A stretch of DNA of 64,000 bases from Rallus limicola (lineage: Eukaryota > Chordata > Aves > Gruiformes > Rallidae): contig JAKCOZ010000003.1 in assembly GCA_022605955.1 (NCBI GenBank), positions 11,355,331 through 11,419,330 of the forward strand, given 5' to 3'. The position numbers were made by a program, and so were the translations under genes. The first letter of the stretch is position 1, and the number at the start of each line of letters is the position of its first letter. This document shows positions 26,001-41,000 of the stretch, in pieces. The notes beneath the pieces were generated by a model. That model was not told the DNA's origin, did not search any database, and saw nothing but the letters and a program-made list of their open reading frames with translations.

Positions 26001-29000
26001 TTCAGAGTTACTGTTTCAATTTTTTTTAAAAAAGATTTGGTTTTGTTTTTTTTATGTTTGTTTTTTTGTTGGGGTTTTTTTTCCCCCTCTCTAGGAGAGG
26101 ATTGCTTTATAGTTTGCCATTTACACAAGGGCCTCAACAGTTTATATGTACTAATTCTGTGTACTAATGTACTGGAAATAATGGGAGTATGCAAAGCACA
26201 AAAGAGGAAACTTTAATTGTCATTTCTGTTCACTTTCATGATTATTTGTTATTTTTTTGTCTGATATTTCTGTAGTTCCTCATCTTCAGTGACAAAGGGT
26301 TCCCTCCCCCCACCATAAATGCAAACTGCCCAAGCAAAAGTGACCTAAATGAATATTTGGGTTTTTTTGGTTGGGTTTGGATTTTGGTTTTGGTTCTTCG
26401 TTTGTTTGGGGTTGTTTTGTTTTGTTTGTTTTATTTTAATATTTTCTTCCTGGGCATGAATTGTTTAACACTGAACAGGTGATTGAGTTACATAATTAAG
26501 GGAGAATTATTATGTTCGTAGCCATATAGGTTCTAGTTACAAAATATGAGCATAAATTAATTGATTCTGTGACTTCAATGATGCATCATAAACTATTGGT
26601 TATAGTACAGTCTTTGTAATCAAACATTTTGCAGCATGAGTGTTACATGGTGTTGGCTATTGTATGGACCACAAACCTGACTCAAAGCTTTTTCTGCAAT
26701 CCAAGTACCAGTCTGTATTACAGTTTTCTTTTCCTGTTGATGGTCCTCTGAGAAGGGTAGGGAAGAACCAGGCATATGCTCTCTGTAGTGTGTAAGAGAA
26801 GTATATTTAATATAGATTTTTTCATGAAACTGCATGATCTGTTTAAATTGATTAGAATAAGAAGGTAAATATGCTGATGTAAATATTATCATCTGTATGG
26901 AAAACTGTGTATTTATGTTGTAAATGCAGCTTGGGATGTCTTGGTGTTTAGTATTCTTCCATTGTATTTATATTACAAAAGTTGTGATATAGTTGGTTTT
27001 GGGAAAGCTGCATCCAGCCACAAACAATAAGTGTCCTATTAACTGAAATAACTGAGGCTTTGTGCAGTTTATTTTGAGCTGCTAACTAAACTTTGTTTTC
27101 TTTCCTGTGTAGATTAATAGGTGGATCTGATAACAAACTTATATACCGTCACTATGCCACCTTGTATTTTGTCTTCTGTGTGGATTCTTCAGAAAGTGAA
27201 CTTGGCATTTTAGACCTCATACAAGTAAGTTGTTTTTTCTGCTTTGTTGTGTTTGTTTTTTTTTTTTTAATGAGTGGAATTCTGCTTGTAAGTACCTTAG
27301 AACTTAAGTACTTAGCTGTGTGTTTTTTCTGTAGTATTTGGAAATGAAGATGGCTTTCATACTGTGAACACAATGAAAGTGCTATTACTTTTAAGATTGT
27401 TTGCAGTTTTCTGTACTGTCCTTTAAAAAGTTATTTTTCAAGTTGACAAGAGCATAAGGAAACTGTTAGGAATCTCTTAAACATTCAGCACGTGTGTTTT
27501 GTTGCAGCTTTTCCAGACCTTGTCTTGGCTGCAGGTAAAAACATTGCAGTTCAAACAGGCTAGACAAGTTTAGATTATGAGAACCTTGATATATATTTAT
27601 AAAGCTCTGTGTTTATACACACAGAAGTACATGTATGTATTCACTACAAATACATAATAAATACACAGAAAACCTCTTTTGATGAGATTTCTCTTAGATT
27701 TCTCTTGTGGTTTATGAACATTTGGTCATATATACTTTAGAAAATGGGTACAGGTGCTGTCTTGGGTATGTGTTCTGCACTGGGAGACGAGGGGGGAGGT
27801 GAGAGAGCTGGTATAGCTCCTTTCTGGATTCAGTAAGAAAGGCGTGACAATAAAATGGCTTAAGATAACTGTTTAATAGAACAGATTAAGAAGGCGGCTG
27901 TAGATAGTCAATTTTATATCCCCTTACATGCTTGGTATCCTGTGTTCATGCATCATCCAGTGGAGCCCAGGTAGAGTCTCCCACAGTGCACTGTGCATGG
28001 ACAGAAGCTCATCCTTTTTTGGATCGTTTAGCTCTACTGTAATTTTTTCACAAGAAAACAGCTCTTCCTAAAGTATGTTGTAATGAGAAATTTGTAATAC
28101 AAACACTTTTAGGTCAAGGGAACTCTTGACTATGCCAGTGATTTTTCAACTTTAAAATTTGCACATACAAACTTTCACTGATGGTTTGTTGGTGTAGTCA
28201 GATGTGGCATAAACTACTCTCACATCAGGAAGTGATTTATATAATTAGAAAAAATGGATTTTTATATATAGTGTGATTAATTTACGATAAAGCCTTTCCA
28301 AAGCTTGCACATCAAAAGGACTGATATATTACTTAAGTAAAATCTGTGATAATGTGAGACACGGGTCTGTATCTATTGATTATTTCACTGCAGAAAGCAC
28401 TGTGAGCCTTAAAGGCCTCACAGTTCCCTGCAGACCGTTCTCGGAGCTGAAGTGCTTTTCACAGTCACCTATTAACGTTCAGAACAGCTCTTCAGTGTTC
28501 AGTGCTGTTCTGGACAGTAGACCCAAGTTTTTTTTCCAGGTGGCCTTATGGGTAGCAGGGAAGGAAACTTTTTCTGGATTCTGACATCATCTTTGGTCAT
28601 AGAAACATTAAGAAGTATATGAACAGTGCAAGTTCCTGAGAGAGGTGTACAATGAACTTAACTGTTCTCTGCAGTTTGTTGCATAGAGTTGCTTGTTGCG
28701 TAGTGTGTCGTCTTACTTGGAAGTGCTAAAATATTTATGATCTGAGAAAAGTATGTAAATATTTCATGTGACCTAGGGACGTTTTTCAGATAATGTATAT
28801 TATAAGTATCTTATGTTTAATCAGATGATAAGGGTAGAATCTAGGTCAGTTCTCTGACCTGTTATGTTTTGCAGGGCTGCTATGCAATTTCAGCTAAGAT
28901 TTTATTTATTATGGTGTATTAAAAATGTCACATCAGTAGTTTCCAGTTATTTTCAGTTACATAGTATAACCTGAATTTTACTTAAAGGTGTTGAAGCACA

Positions 29001-32000
29001 TTGCTTGACCTTGCTACTACCTATATTTGTATAGCTTTCAAACACTCTGAATTAGGGAGACCTTAAACTTTTCTTTAAATTGTGTGATGTACAGGGCCAT
29101 TTTGTGGTCTCATGAAAGTAAACTGGTGAAATGAACCTAGAACTCAGTCTAGCACTTAGGAGTTTTATGTCTTGTAAACCAAATAGAACTATAGCAGATT
29201 AAATACATCAGACACTGCAGTTCTTTTCAGCATGAAGTTTTGTTCTAGTGCTTAAAGTCACTTACCACCATTAGAGCTGTTTCACAGGTGAGTCTTCTTG
29301 GCTCAAGGTTAATGGATGCACAGTACATGTTACAAGTCATAGACTGCCTCAGATTTTATATTGTGCTCAAACTAGATGTGTTGGAACACCTCAGACAAAT
29401 TCATACTATTAATTTTTGTTCATTTTCTTACTGTTTTTTTAATACAAAGACAAGATCACTGTCTTTGATAACTGGGTGGGAGGTAAGTCAGCACCTGGCT
29501 ATACTTGGTAGGTTTTGCAGTCTTGTGAATTCAGTGTAAATTGTGTTGTAAGTTGTAGTTATTTCAGGCTCATATTAGCCTCTGACGTTTATAGTGGGTG
29601 GAAATGAAGTAGATAAGAAAATACAATTATAGAGAAAGATTTTGATATAAAAAAGTCTTATTGGTAATGCATTAAGCCTGTTGGTAGGTCTGTTTGAAAG
29701 ACCCAATACATTTCTGGTTGGAATGATCAGCAGGACTTCTGCAGTCTTTCTGTTACAGAGAATGTCAAGATTACACTGTATAATCTATGAGTAATTAAAA
29801 GGAAAAACAAATTTGATGAAAACTCAGATGTCAGTGTAAGTGTGAGAAAATGCAGCGGCTGCTCTAAGAATTTCCCAATTAGAAAGGCTGTGGAAACATC
29901 ATCCTGTCATTTGCTTGCAATGATACATGAGCAATTACTTGTTAAAGGTCACTCTAAAAGCACAGTTGAAACCAATCTTGTGTATGGAGGACTGGCTGTA
30001 TGGCCAGACTATTGTTTTCTAGGAGTCTCAAGTAGTGTTTGAGCAGTCAGAAGCAGTAAAGTTGCTCTTTATAGGCAGAGCAAGTTAATTCTGGTTTAGG
30101 GTTTACCATTGCTGTTTAGTCTAGGAAGAAGGATGGGATGTTCTTGATAAGAGTGTCTGCTGTTGTTTTTATGTAATTTTTTTGTACCTGCTTTTATTAA
30201 TATTTGGCATTATCTAGAGTCAGATGCATTTATTGGTTATGTGATCTGCTTTTTTTATTAGCTTTGGTATTTTCTCAGTATTCATGTGTGTTTTGTTCCT
30301 TTGTCATTTTACTTGCCTAATTAAAAAAAGAGCCCTTAATTGTAAATGTGATGTTTTAAGTTTTGACAGATTGATGAATATAGGGAGCTCTTGGCTAGAC
30401 CAGTTTGGTTGGAAGGGACCTCAAAGCCCATCCCATTCTGACCCCCTGTCGTGTGCAGGGACACCCTCCCCAAGCCCAGGCTGCCCAGAGCCCCATCCAA
30501 CCTCACCTTGAACACTGACAGGGAGGAGTCAGCCACAGCTTCTCTGGGCAGCCTGTGCCAGGGACTGTGCATGCTCACAGGGAAGATTTTCTTCCTTACA
30601 TCTCTCATAAATCTTCCCACCTTCTGCTTAAGCTGTATATCTAGTAACAATTTGGTAATTTTGTTAAAAAGCTTTATTTTCCGTGTGTATCTGGCATATT
30701 TACTAATAAAAGGGTGGGGGTTTTCCTTTTCCCTCTTTTTTTTCTTTTTACTTTCATGAAGATGTACATGGGTTTTTCTTTGAACTGTAAAAGCTTATGG
30801 CTTCAAAAACACAGCACAAGGGGGAGCTAGTAATTCATCGTGCATGCATCCTTATTTTCCTGCTATTTGGCTGTCCATTTATTTGTTTCTTTTCCAGTAA
30901 CATCACAAGGTGTACTTGAACTGATGTGTGGTCAGTCTCTGTGCCCCGAAACAATTGATGTATTTTCTGGTTATTTTGATCTACAAGTCTGCTGCATCTG
31001 AAGTAATTACTGAAAATACTTAGATTCTAGTACTGCTTGCCATAGTATGCAATTCATTTGACTCTCAACTAGAATGATTATGGAAGTGACTCTTAATTTT
31101 ATGAACCCTATTGATTATTTGAGGGTGTCTTAAAATAGTTAAAGGAATGGTAATTGGGGGGGAGGGGGGGGGAAGAAAAAAGTTATTTACCTTGTAGACT
31201 AAGGCTTTTAAAGACCGTTTATTTGTCATAGAAATATACCTTGTCAGTGCTGGCCTTAGTCTGAGTAAATACTCCGTTATGATTAAAAGATTGAGGAAGC
31301 TTTCAGAGATTCCATGACAAAACCTTAGCTGGAAGGATACTCAGTGCCAGTGATTTCCCTTAGATTAAAAAACATTCGTTGTTCAGTACTGGTCATGTAT
31401 TGCAAGCAGTGATACATGTGGTCATTCCATGTGTGGTGGTGTCAGTGTCTGAGGGGTAAAGATTTAAAAGTAACCCTTGTAACTATGAATCTTGAAAACA
31501 GGAGAAGCCATTACTAGAAGAAGGAGCTTGTGTGTTGTCAATGTGTGGGTATAGCCACTGCCATGAAATAATATCTGGGGAGGGGTCTTCCTTGGATTTG
31601 GTTTTGGGATTAATGTCTTCCTTTGTTTTCCAAGGAACTAGATGGATGTCAAAGTCAAGAGTATGTGAACTAATGTGTAAACTTGGTGATATATATGAGG
31701 AATATTTTCTTCTATTTCAAAACTAGTGTCAAACTGTTATGTTTGTATAAAGGTTATGTTTATACTGTATTTCCAATCTTCTTCCTGCAGCTAATATCAA
31801 ACAGCACTGTCCTTGTAACCACATTCTTCTAAGGTACAAGGAAAGTAAGAGAACATCTCCAGTCATTTGTCTTGCTGAACATAGTTGTGAAATGTGTAGT
31901 TTGTTCTGCTTAGCATAAAAGACTTTTGTTTGCTTGCCTCCCTTCTTTATGGAAGACTTATTATCACAGCAAATTAACAACTACTTGAAGGAAAACACAG

Positions 32001-35000
32001 ATCTGCTTTGCTTAGCTTCAGTATGATTTAACAGAAGCATATTCATTTATTTAGTTAACTGTTGTCTGTCTGTGAAAATGCTCTATGTTCTTAGTTGAAT
32101 TTATGAATTGGTGTTTTGGTACTAAAGGATAATCCTTGTTCTAAAGACACAGAGCATCAGTTTGACGTAGTTTTACTTTAACAGTGATAATAGCAACAGG
32201 AGAATGCTCTCCTTTTGTGGTGTAAGCAGGATCTGAGAGCAGGGATTCAGATGTGAAAGTAATCTTTCTTAATCCACAGGTTAGACAACTGGTAATGGCC
32301 AGTGTTAGGTACACCGCTTCTCTGGATCTGTAGGCATACACAAGTGTTTGTAGAAGCAGGTCTCTTACCCACTTATTTTATCAGCCAAATACGGCTTCTC
32401 TTTCCTATTTCTCTGGGCCTGGGAAGTATGAAGTCTGAAGGTTCCTCTCAAAGACTAAGATGGAATTAATAAACCATGCTGGAAAGAGAATAAACCTGGG
32501 TGTTTAACTTGTACCATATTACTGCCTTAGGGTTTGAGTTCAGAACTGGAAAAAAAAAAAAAGAAAAAACCCCATAGACCAACAACTTAGTAAATAATAT
32601 TAAACCATATTGTGACAAAACAGACTTGAAACCTGTAAAACAGATTACAATTTACTACAAGCTGCACTAGTAAATACTATTAGACATTAATAAATGTTCT
32701 GTAAATTCTTAAAGAAATTCTTTTTGATGACCTCAACGTCTCAAACATACGTTTAACTTGGAGGTCTTGACACATCACACCTAAATCCGCAGGAGTTACC
32801 ACTTGCATAAAGGGAACTGTGCTTATATATCTAGGACTGGAGTCATTCTCAGCACATGGTGAGTGGCATTCAGGAGCTTCAAGAGTACAAGTGCAGTTAC
32901 TGTTTTCAGTGTCTGGCCCATGTGGGGACTGGGATGCTCTTAATGTACCAAAACTGACTAACACGGGTACCAAAGAATCTGTTAGAGAAATATGTGCATT
33001 CTGTATCTGGCAGAGATCATCAGTAGCTGGACAGCAGCAGCTGCTGGGATTTTAGATTCAGGCAGGTGTTAATTTGCCTGAATACAAAATGCTGGACTCT
33101 CTTGTAAGTTTATGTGGTGGTAGAGCTGACAGGATCAGCAGGTGTGACAGTGAGACAGCTACCTTTTTCATTAGTCCATTCTGAATTCAGCAGGTCTAAA
33201 CCAGGTGAAATTCACCATACTGTTGCTAGAAGTTGTGTTGCTCACAAGTTTGCATGATGCTGATAGTTTGCATTGCACATGTCTCTGCTCACTGTGCAGC
33301 AAAGTAGTCTGGTTAACTGGAAGATGCAGGCAATGTAGTAACTGTAAAGAAAGAGAGAAACCTAGCTTATTTTTCCTAAATTACGGAGTTCTAATAAAAT
33401 GGAAAGGAACACTGAAACACAGCTGAGAAAATTGTAGCATAAATGATATTACTGTTTTTCAAGATGCAACTATTGTTTAAAACTGTGACTTTTAGCAGAG
33501 TTACAACATAAACTGGCTTGTGCATACAGTTTTGCTCTCTACAAATAACATACTGTTGACATTGTAATGTTAACCACATAATTTGTATAGATGCTTTTAA
33601 TACCTTAAAATCTGCCCAGTGTTTATTTTCTGTATTTGCTTTTATTAAACCTCATACCTAATGGAACTATTGAGTTTCTGTTAAAGCTTGACCTCTGGCT
33701 TTTCTTCTCCCCCTCTTTTCAGGTATTTGTGGAAACATTAGACAAATGCTTTGAAAATGTCTGTGAACTGGATTTGATTTTCCATGTAGACAAGGTACTG
33801 TGATGAGGTCCTGCAATGTTTTTTGTCAATTAAAATGTTTGGTTCAACTGATACTTGGTGTTAAACTCTGGAGTGATTATATTTTTATTGTCAGTGAATC
33901 TAGACAGTTTATATCAACATGTTTGTTTAAGATTTGAAAGGTGTGGTGGAACATGTCTTTGTAAGGAAAATAATGTGGGAAATTTGCAGAGTGTTATTGC
34001 ATATGTAAATGTTAAACTAGAGATCTGAATATTTTTAAGAGTAGGACTTTGTTTCAAGAAATAATTTGTTCTGTTTTTATACTGCTCAGAACTGAAATTG
34101 TTACAGGGTTTTCCTGGTAAGACTGGCAGTTGCCTTTCAAATGCTATGATTATGTAATCAAAGTGGTGTGTGGATCTTTCTCTTCTAAACCTCAGACATT
34201 ATGTCTTATTTCAAACATTTAGAAACCATCTAACCATTAGCTGTCAGGAGCAAATGTTTTAGTTATTAATCCAGTTTTGAGAAATAGTATTAATATAGAG
34301 ATCTTACTTTTCAAAGGACATAGGCACCTATTGGTGTCATATCTAAAATGCTGAGAATCGCATGGACAGATTTTATTCCTTCAGTTGCAGTTTGTGCCCG
34401 TTATTGCTCGTGCAGTCACCTCTCTCCATCTGTGAACATCTTCTTACATCAACAGCAAAAGGCATGAAAGGAAAGTAAGACAAAAACCACTAACAGCAGA
34501 GTAAGAAAAGTAACAGTTTGGAACTGTGTGGGTTTGTTCCCAAGTCAGCAAGTTTTTTTTTTTTCTAAGAAACACTTGTACTTTGACCAGACAGTGAAAT
34601 TCAAATGACCCTGAGTGGGTGTTTGACCTGATGACATGCTCATGATGAGTCATTAGGATTTCTAGCCTGACTGGAATACTTACTGTTCTAAAACGGCAGA
34701 TTAAAGTAAAAAAGAATGGGAGTAGTTTATACATTGGCTTCTCAGCCTAAAGAACCCAAATACTGCAATTGTTTGGTGGCAAGGAGTTTGATGCTTAGCT
34801 GCAGAATACTTTGGCTGCTGTGTGGTCTGAGCTGTTGCTCTCTGGCATGCTTCATTCAGCAGCATTCCTTAGCATAAGCAGTCTTTTACGCTTTGTGGGA
34901 GAAACATCTTTCCAATAAACGTAAATTATTTACATGCTTCAAAATGTTCTAGTTATTGAAGAACATTTCCCTTTGTATCAGATACAAGGTGATACTTTCT

Positions 35001-38000
35001 TCTTGTCAAAGGGAAGCTAATATTTGAGTTTCATCTGATTTACTAAAAATCTACATGAGCATCCCATTAAATGTTTAGGCTAGAGTTTCCGTCTCTGAGG
35101 AAACGCGAACCCTACTCACTAATTAGATATTATAGCAAAAGGAACCCATTTTCAAAACAAAAGATCAATGCAGCCTTTAGTTAATTTTTTTTTAACATGG
35201 CATTAACCAGTGCACTGATTTTTAACTTGAGTATAAGTTGACAGAAGTGTGAAATACAGAAGGCTGATCTTCTGAAGAAATGCAAGGCTACTACCAGCAG
35301 TAGCATTCTTTACATGTTGTGACTAATCTGATGTAATCTTTTTTTTTTATTATTCATGAGCCTAATTGGTTTGTAAGGCTTACTTTATACATAGGATGAG
35401 AACATTTCATTAGGTTTAGTTTAAGTTCATTAGAATTCTTGAAGATCTGTGGGGGAAAAGATAGATGTATCAGTGAGAATGAAATTACAGTATTAAATTA
35501 TCTTTAAACTGCTAATAAGGTCTGCTTGTCAAGAAGGCAAATGTGTTGATACTTCCAAATTACAACACAGCAACTTTCCGTCATCAGATATTTGTGGCCT
35601 GGCTTGTTAGTAGATTTCAAGTGTGCACACCTACTGAAATATTCCTGGGAGTATTATGATGTCTTTCAAGAGTTCATTCTCTGACCAGAACAGTGAACCT
35701 TCCAGAATCAGGCTGCAGCTTGGTGCAAACAAGAGCTGCTGCATGCCTGGTATTGATAGTCTTACAGTGAATACTTACATGTGTGAACTGTTTGGAGTGA
35801 AACATTGTATTTTGAGTGGTCTGGTATTGAGAAAAGTGAGGATTGACTAATGGATTTGGGTGAGAGTGAATCTCTGCCTTCAGTTGTTGATGGAGTTGTG
35901 GAACATGACTTTCTTCCAGTCCCCTTATTAAAAATACCTAAAACCCAAGAAATACTTTGGTTGTAAAAAATGATGTAGCCTGTAAGAGAGTTAAAGTATG
36001 TAATCTCAACAGCTGTATCTTCTTTAGTAGCATTTTATGGTTTATTTCTAGAAGGAAACATTTACCTTCATCAGGTAGCCGTTATTATACAGGAACCAGC
36101 GATGGTTTATAGTAACCTGAAGCTGAGAGAAGCATATTTGCCCGGCTAGACCGCCGGCAGGCCTGCTGTCTTCCCTGACACATATTCAAGCAGAATATTG
36201 GTATAATGCTATAAATTAACTTGGAGAATAGAATACAGGTGGGAATGAAACTTGAGGTGTCTGGGAGTGTAGTTTATGCAAGAGAGAATTGAGCTTCACT
36301 TTCACAGATCAGCTGTATTAAAAACAAGTACACTTATGATCACAGAATCCCAGACAGGTTTGGGTTGGAAGAGACCTCAGAGCCCAGTTATTCCCACCCT
36401 GCCATTGGCAGGGACACCCTCCTCTAGCCCAGGTTGCCCAGAGCCCCATCCAGTGTGTCCTTGAACACTGCCAGGGAGGGGGCAACCTGTACCAGGGACT
36501 CTCCACACTTACAGAGAAGAATTTCTTTCTAAAATCTAATCCAAATCTCCTCTCCTTCAGCCTAAGGCCATTACCCGTTGTCCTGTCACTCCATGCCCTT
36601 GCAAACAGCCCCTCCCCAGCTTCCTTTAGGTCCCTTCAGGTACTGGAAGGCTACAGTGAGGTGTCCCTGGAGCTTTCTCTTCTCTAGGCTGAACAAGCCC
36701 AACTCTCTCAGGCTGTCTTCATAGAAGTGCTCCAGCCCTCTGATCACCTTCGTGGCCTTCTCTGCCCTTGCTCCAGTGTTTCCCAGTGGAGGAGATTTAT
36801 TTCAGAACTGGGCTGATTCCTATACCGAATCCAGGACTGTAATGTTTTCTGATGGAAAAGGTGTTACAGAAAGCTATCATAAGCATCCTGTACAACAAAA
36901 AACACCAGAAATGCAGGCTACAGATAAGGGCTGAACTAGATGATCTCCAGAGGTCCCTTCCAGCCCCAACCTTTCTGTGATTCTGTGAAATCCTTCCCCC
37001 ACCCCCACTGCCTCCAAGTTTGACACCTACTGAAATATCCCTGGGAGTATTATGACATCTTCTGAGAGTTCATTCTCTGTCCAGAACAGTGAACCTTCCA
37101 GAATGAGGCTGCAGCTTGAAGAAAAGAGGCTGTGTTTGCCATATTTTTCTAGGAGAGATTTTTCTTGATGCATGACTTCTCCAGATTTGTTAAAGCATGC
37201 ATTCATGCTTTTAGATAGAACATGGAACAGAAATAAGAAGCATTCTTGACTTCTGTAAAAACACCTCAAAATTATTAGAAAGTGGCAATTTCAGATTTTG
37301 AAAAGTTGACATTCTCAACAGTCTGATCTCTTTCAGAATATAAATGTAAGATGTGTATTCAGTGTGCCTTTGGTCTTTCATTTAAACACTGTTTAAATAC
37401 ACTGTTGAAGTATATTTTGAATATCATTGCTACTTAATCCTTTTTCAGATTTTTTTTGTTTCTTAGAAAAAGAAAGTGGTATTTTAAATTAGAAATAGAA
37501 GAGAAAATTTGTATTTACTATGTATTTACAATTGAAAGGAAAGGAAAAATAGCTAATACTAAAAAAAAGTCTTGCTGTTGCTCATATCTGGGCAAACTTT
37601 AGCTAGTATTGTCTTATTTCCACAGTATTTAACAGAAGGGAATAAATGGATTACAGTATCTGCATAATATCATTGGTCACAGTAGTGATTTCCTTTCATG
37701 ACAGATTAAGAAGTAAAATTAATTGTATTTGGTTGTTTAGAAAATCATCCCTTTAAAAGAAAAATCGGGGCAAGACCAAAAAAAAGGTTAAATTACCATG
37801 TCAATCCATCCTTTGTAAACACTTTAAATACTGCGTGTTAGATTTACAGATTACAGACTAAAATTAGGAAGAAAATACAGAGAAAGGCAAGAATCATGGT
37901 CCAAGATATGAAACAGCTTGCATGGAAGAAGTTAAATATTCAAGAACTTTGAGGCAGAGAAGTATGAATTATATAAAAAAAGTTTTAAGTGTTTCTGAGA

Positions 38001-41000
38001 AATAAAGAGCAGTGTGATAGATGTTCCTCAAGGGTCAGTACTGGGACCAGTGCTGTTTAATAACCTGGCCTGGTGTGCCTTAGGGGGGGGGAAAAAAAGA
38101 AAAGCGCTGTGCTTTCTGCCTGTCAAGCTTACTGTAGTATTTGTAAATCTACATATACCGGCTCGATTATGAGTAATATTTTTTGTGGGAAGCTATATTA
38201 AGAATTGTGTACCACCTTCTTCCTCACTGCATCCATCATAGTGAGAATGATGGCAATAACCACCCAAAGATGGGTATTAGCAGCACTCATACAAGTATGT
38301 TGCTATCACTGTGCTATGTGAGGATACCAATGGCATCAGCACTGTAGCTGGCCAGAAACCTCAAGTTTGCCTTCTTCCCTTTTTTATCTGCAGAGGGTTC
38401 TCCTTGTCAGTTACTTCTCTGTAGTTTGCTTGCATGTTGCAAGCTTCTTTCAGAATTTACACCGAGGGGAACTGATACCTTGGGGAGATACATTTTTTTT
38501 TGAACCTGTAATTAAAATTCTTTCAGTTAGTATCATGTAGTGGTTACCTTGTTTCATTGCTGCTGTTGTTAGGTTTCAGCCTTACTTTAATATTCAGTGC
38601 TCAAGAAGTGCTTTTTGTTTTGATTTGTTTTTTTGTTTTTTTTTTTTTAATTTTGAAAATTGTCAACCAGTTCAGCCTTTTTGTTCCTAGAAGCACAGAA
38701 TAATTTCCAGTGGAGGTGACCTCTGGAGGCCATGCAGTCTGGTTCCACTGCTCAGGCTTGGTGACTTCTTGAATTTATGTCTGCCATCATACTACACAAA
38801 AAGCATCACATAGGTCGTATCATACAGTTGCTCCCTGAATTGTCATACTCAATGTGCCCTTACCAACCGAGCTGCTTTCTGGCATCTTTTAAGCAATATC
38901 TCTGCATCTTCTGCCAGGTTGGAGAAAAACAGTGAACCCAAGGAACTAAACAAAACCCTTCAAAACCACACCCACTCCACAGGAATTTGCTCATGCTTTC
39001 AGTATTTTAAAACCAGATGAAGGATGCTACTGCATGAGCTGTAAATTCATCATTGAAATGCATTGTTAAGTAATATGTTCAATGATGTCTAGTGTCTCTT
39101 TCAATCCAAGTGATGGTAGAGAACATTATATTAATGATTTCTAAAACTAGTGGTGATCTGTTTGGACTGCTTGTGATCTTGCTACAGTCATTCTTTAAAA
39201 CATCTATTACACGTGAGAAGTAGTAATTGTTAGGATGTTCCCAGGCAGTATCATAATCTGTTTTTTATGAGACTGGCTAATGCAAAACCATTGTATTTAG
39301 CAGTGCAGTGAATTGTAGTTTCATATGTATGTATGCATGATCATGTTTTTCTTTCATATTTGCATATACATTTGTATGCATATATACAGACACTTGATAC
39401 ATATTACACCTAAATTATCCCTAATTGTCCGCATGTGGCTTTTCCCCCAGATTCTGACTTCCTGTCTGTAATGGATGGAGCATGTTTTTGGCTCTGAAGC
39501 ATTGTTTTTTACCAGTGAAATTCTCTCCACATCATGAAGTAGCATGGTTTTACCCAAAAATCGTAAGATACTTCAGTTACAGACCTTGAGGGGTGCTGAT
39601 GCAAGGCATTGATCCCATCTGTCAGCCCTGAGTCAGACCATGCTCCTCAGGGAGAGAGGGAGCCTGCACAGCCTGTGGGCAGCCTTTCCTCCTTGAGCAT
39701 CCTATCTTGGTGAAAGGTTGCCTCACACCTGGTCCCAACCTCTCCTGTCCCTGACCTGCCAACTGTGCCCCTCTGAAAGACTCTGGCAGGCCCTCGTAGG
39801 CACTACAGCTGCTTTTAGGTGTGCCCAAGGAACCTGTTGTCCAAACTGAACCAGCCCTGCTGCCCCAGCCTTTGCCCAGGATAAATGCACTAGCATCAAC
39901 CATTTTGGTGGCTCTCTGCTGAACTCACACAGATTTATTGATGTCTTTATTGTACTTTTACACCCAAAACTACACACAGTGTTCCAGACATCCATTTACC
40001 ACGTCAGTACCACCCTAGAGGAAGAAAAATGATGTCTCTTATGAGTGGTGTGTTGACAGGACTGTAATTCCTTACCTTATTACGTGGGGAAATAGTTACA
40101 AAACCTGGCATAGTTTAATTACATTAATTTCTAAATGCACTTTGTAATCTATTACAGAGAGACCAGAACACTCGTGTGAAGCCAATTAAATGCTAAGCTT
40201 CTTCAGTCATTTTGATGTAGGTTTCATACAGAGTTCAGCCTGTTACCTTTACAGAGTTTTAACATCTTGCTATTTCATATCACAGAATCACAGAATCACA
40301 GAATCACAGAATCTTAGGGGTTGGAAGGGACCTCAAGAGATCATCGGGTCCAACCCCCCTGCCAAAGCAGGCTCCCTATCTCATACTACATAGATAGGCG
40401 TCCAGACGAGACTTGAATATCTCCAGAGAAGGAGACTCCACCACCTCCCTGGGCAGCCTATTCCACTGCTCCGTCACCCTCACTATCAGAGATTACATGA
40501 GAAGAGGCTGGTTTTTTTTTTTTTAAACATCGCTCATTACTTTTTTGTTTTGCTTTAAAACAAATTAGTAACCTTCAAAGATCAAGACCTGCTCTGCTAT
40601 GTTCTTTTGTCCTGCTGGACTTCCACAGCTTGGTCTGTTGAGTTCTTCACCAAGTAAGAGTGAAGTAAGCAGGACTTACTGAGATGTTATTGCTTGCTTC
40701 CAGTCAGAAATATATATGAATTATTCCTGTGCTTTAAAAGAAAGGCCAAGTTCTAGAACTTAACAAAGATTCCAAGAATGTTAGGAGGAAATTGAATTAA
40801 ATTCCTTTTCTTCTTCAGCATGTAGGCTGGAATTGACGTACTCAGCAAGGAGTTTCAGGTATCTTACACAAATTAAAGTGTATTCTTCAACAATGGAAAT
40901 ATTCATTTGACTTTAAATTAAATAGTTTCTTAATTTTGGGGCTATTAGTCGGGGCTAAAATTACATCTGGAATTTCTTCCTTGACATACCAGCTCTGCCT

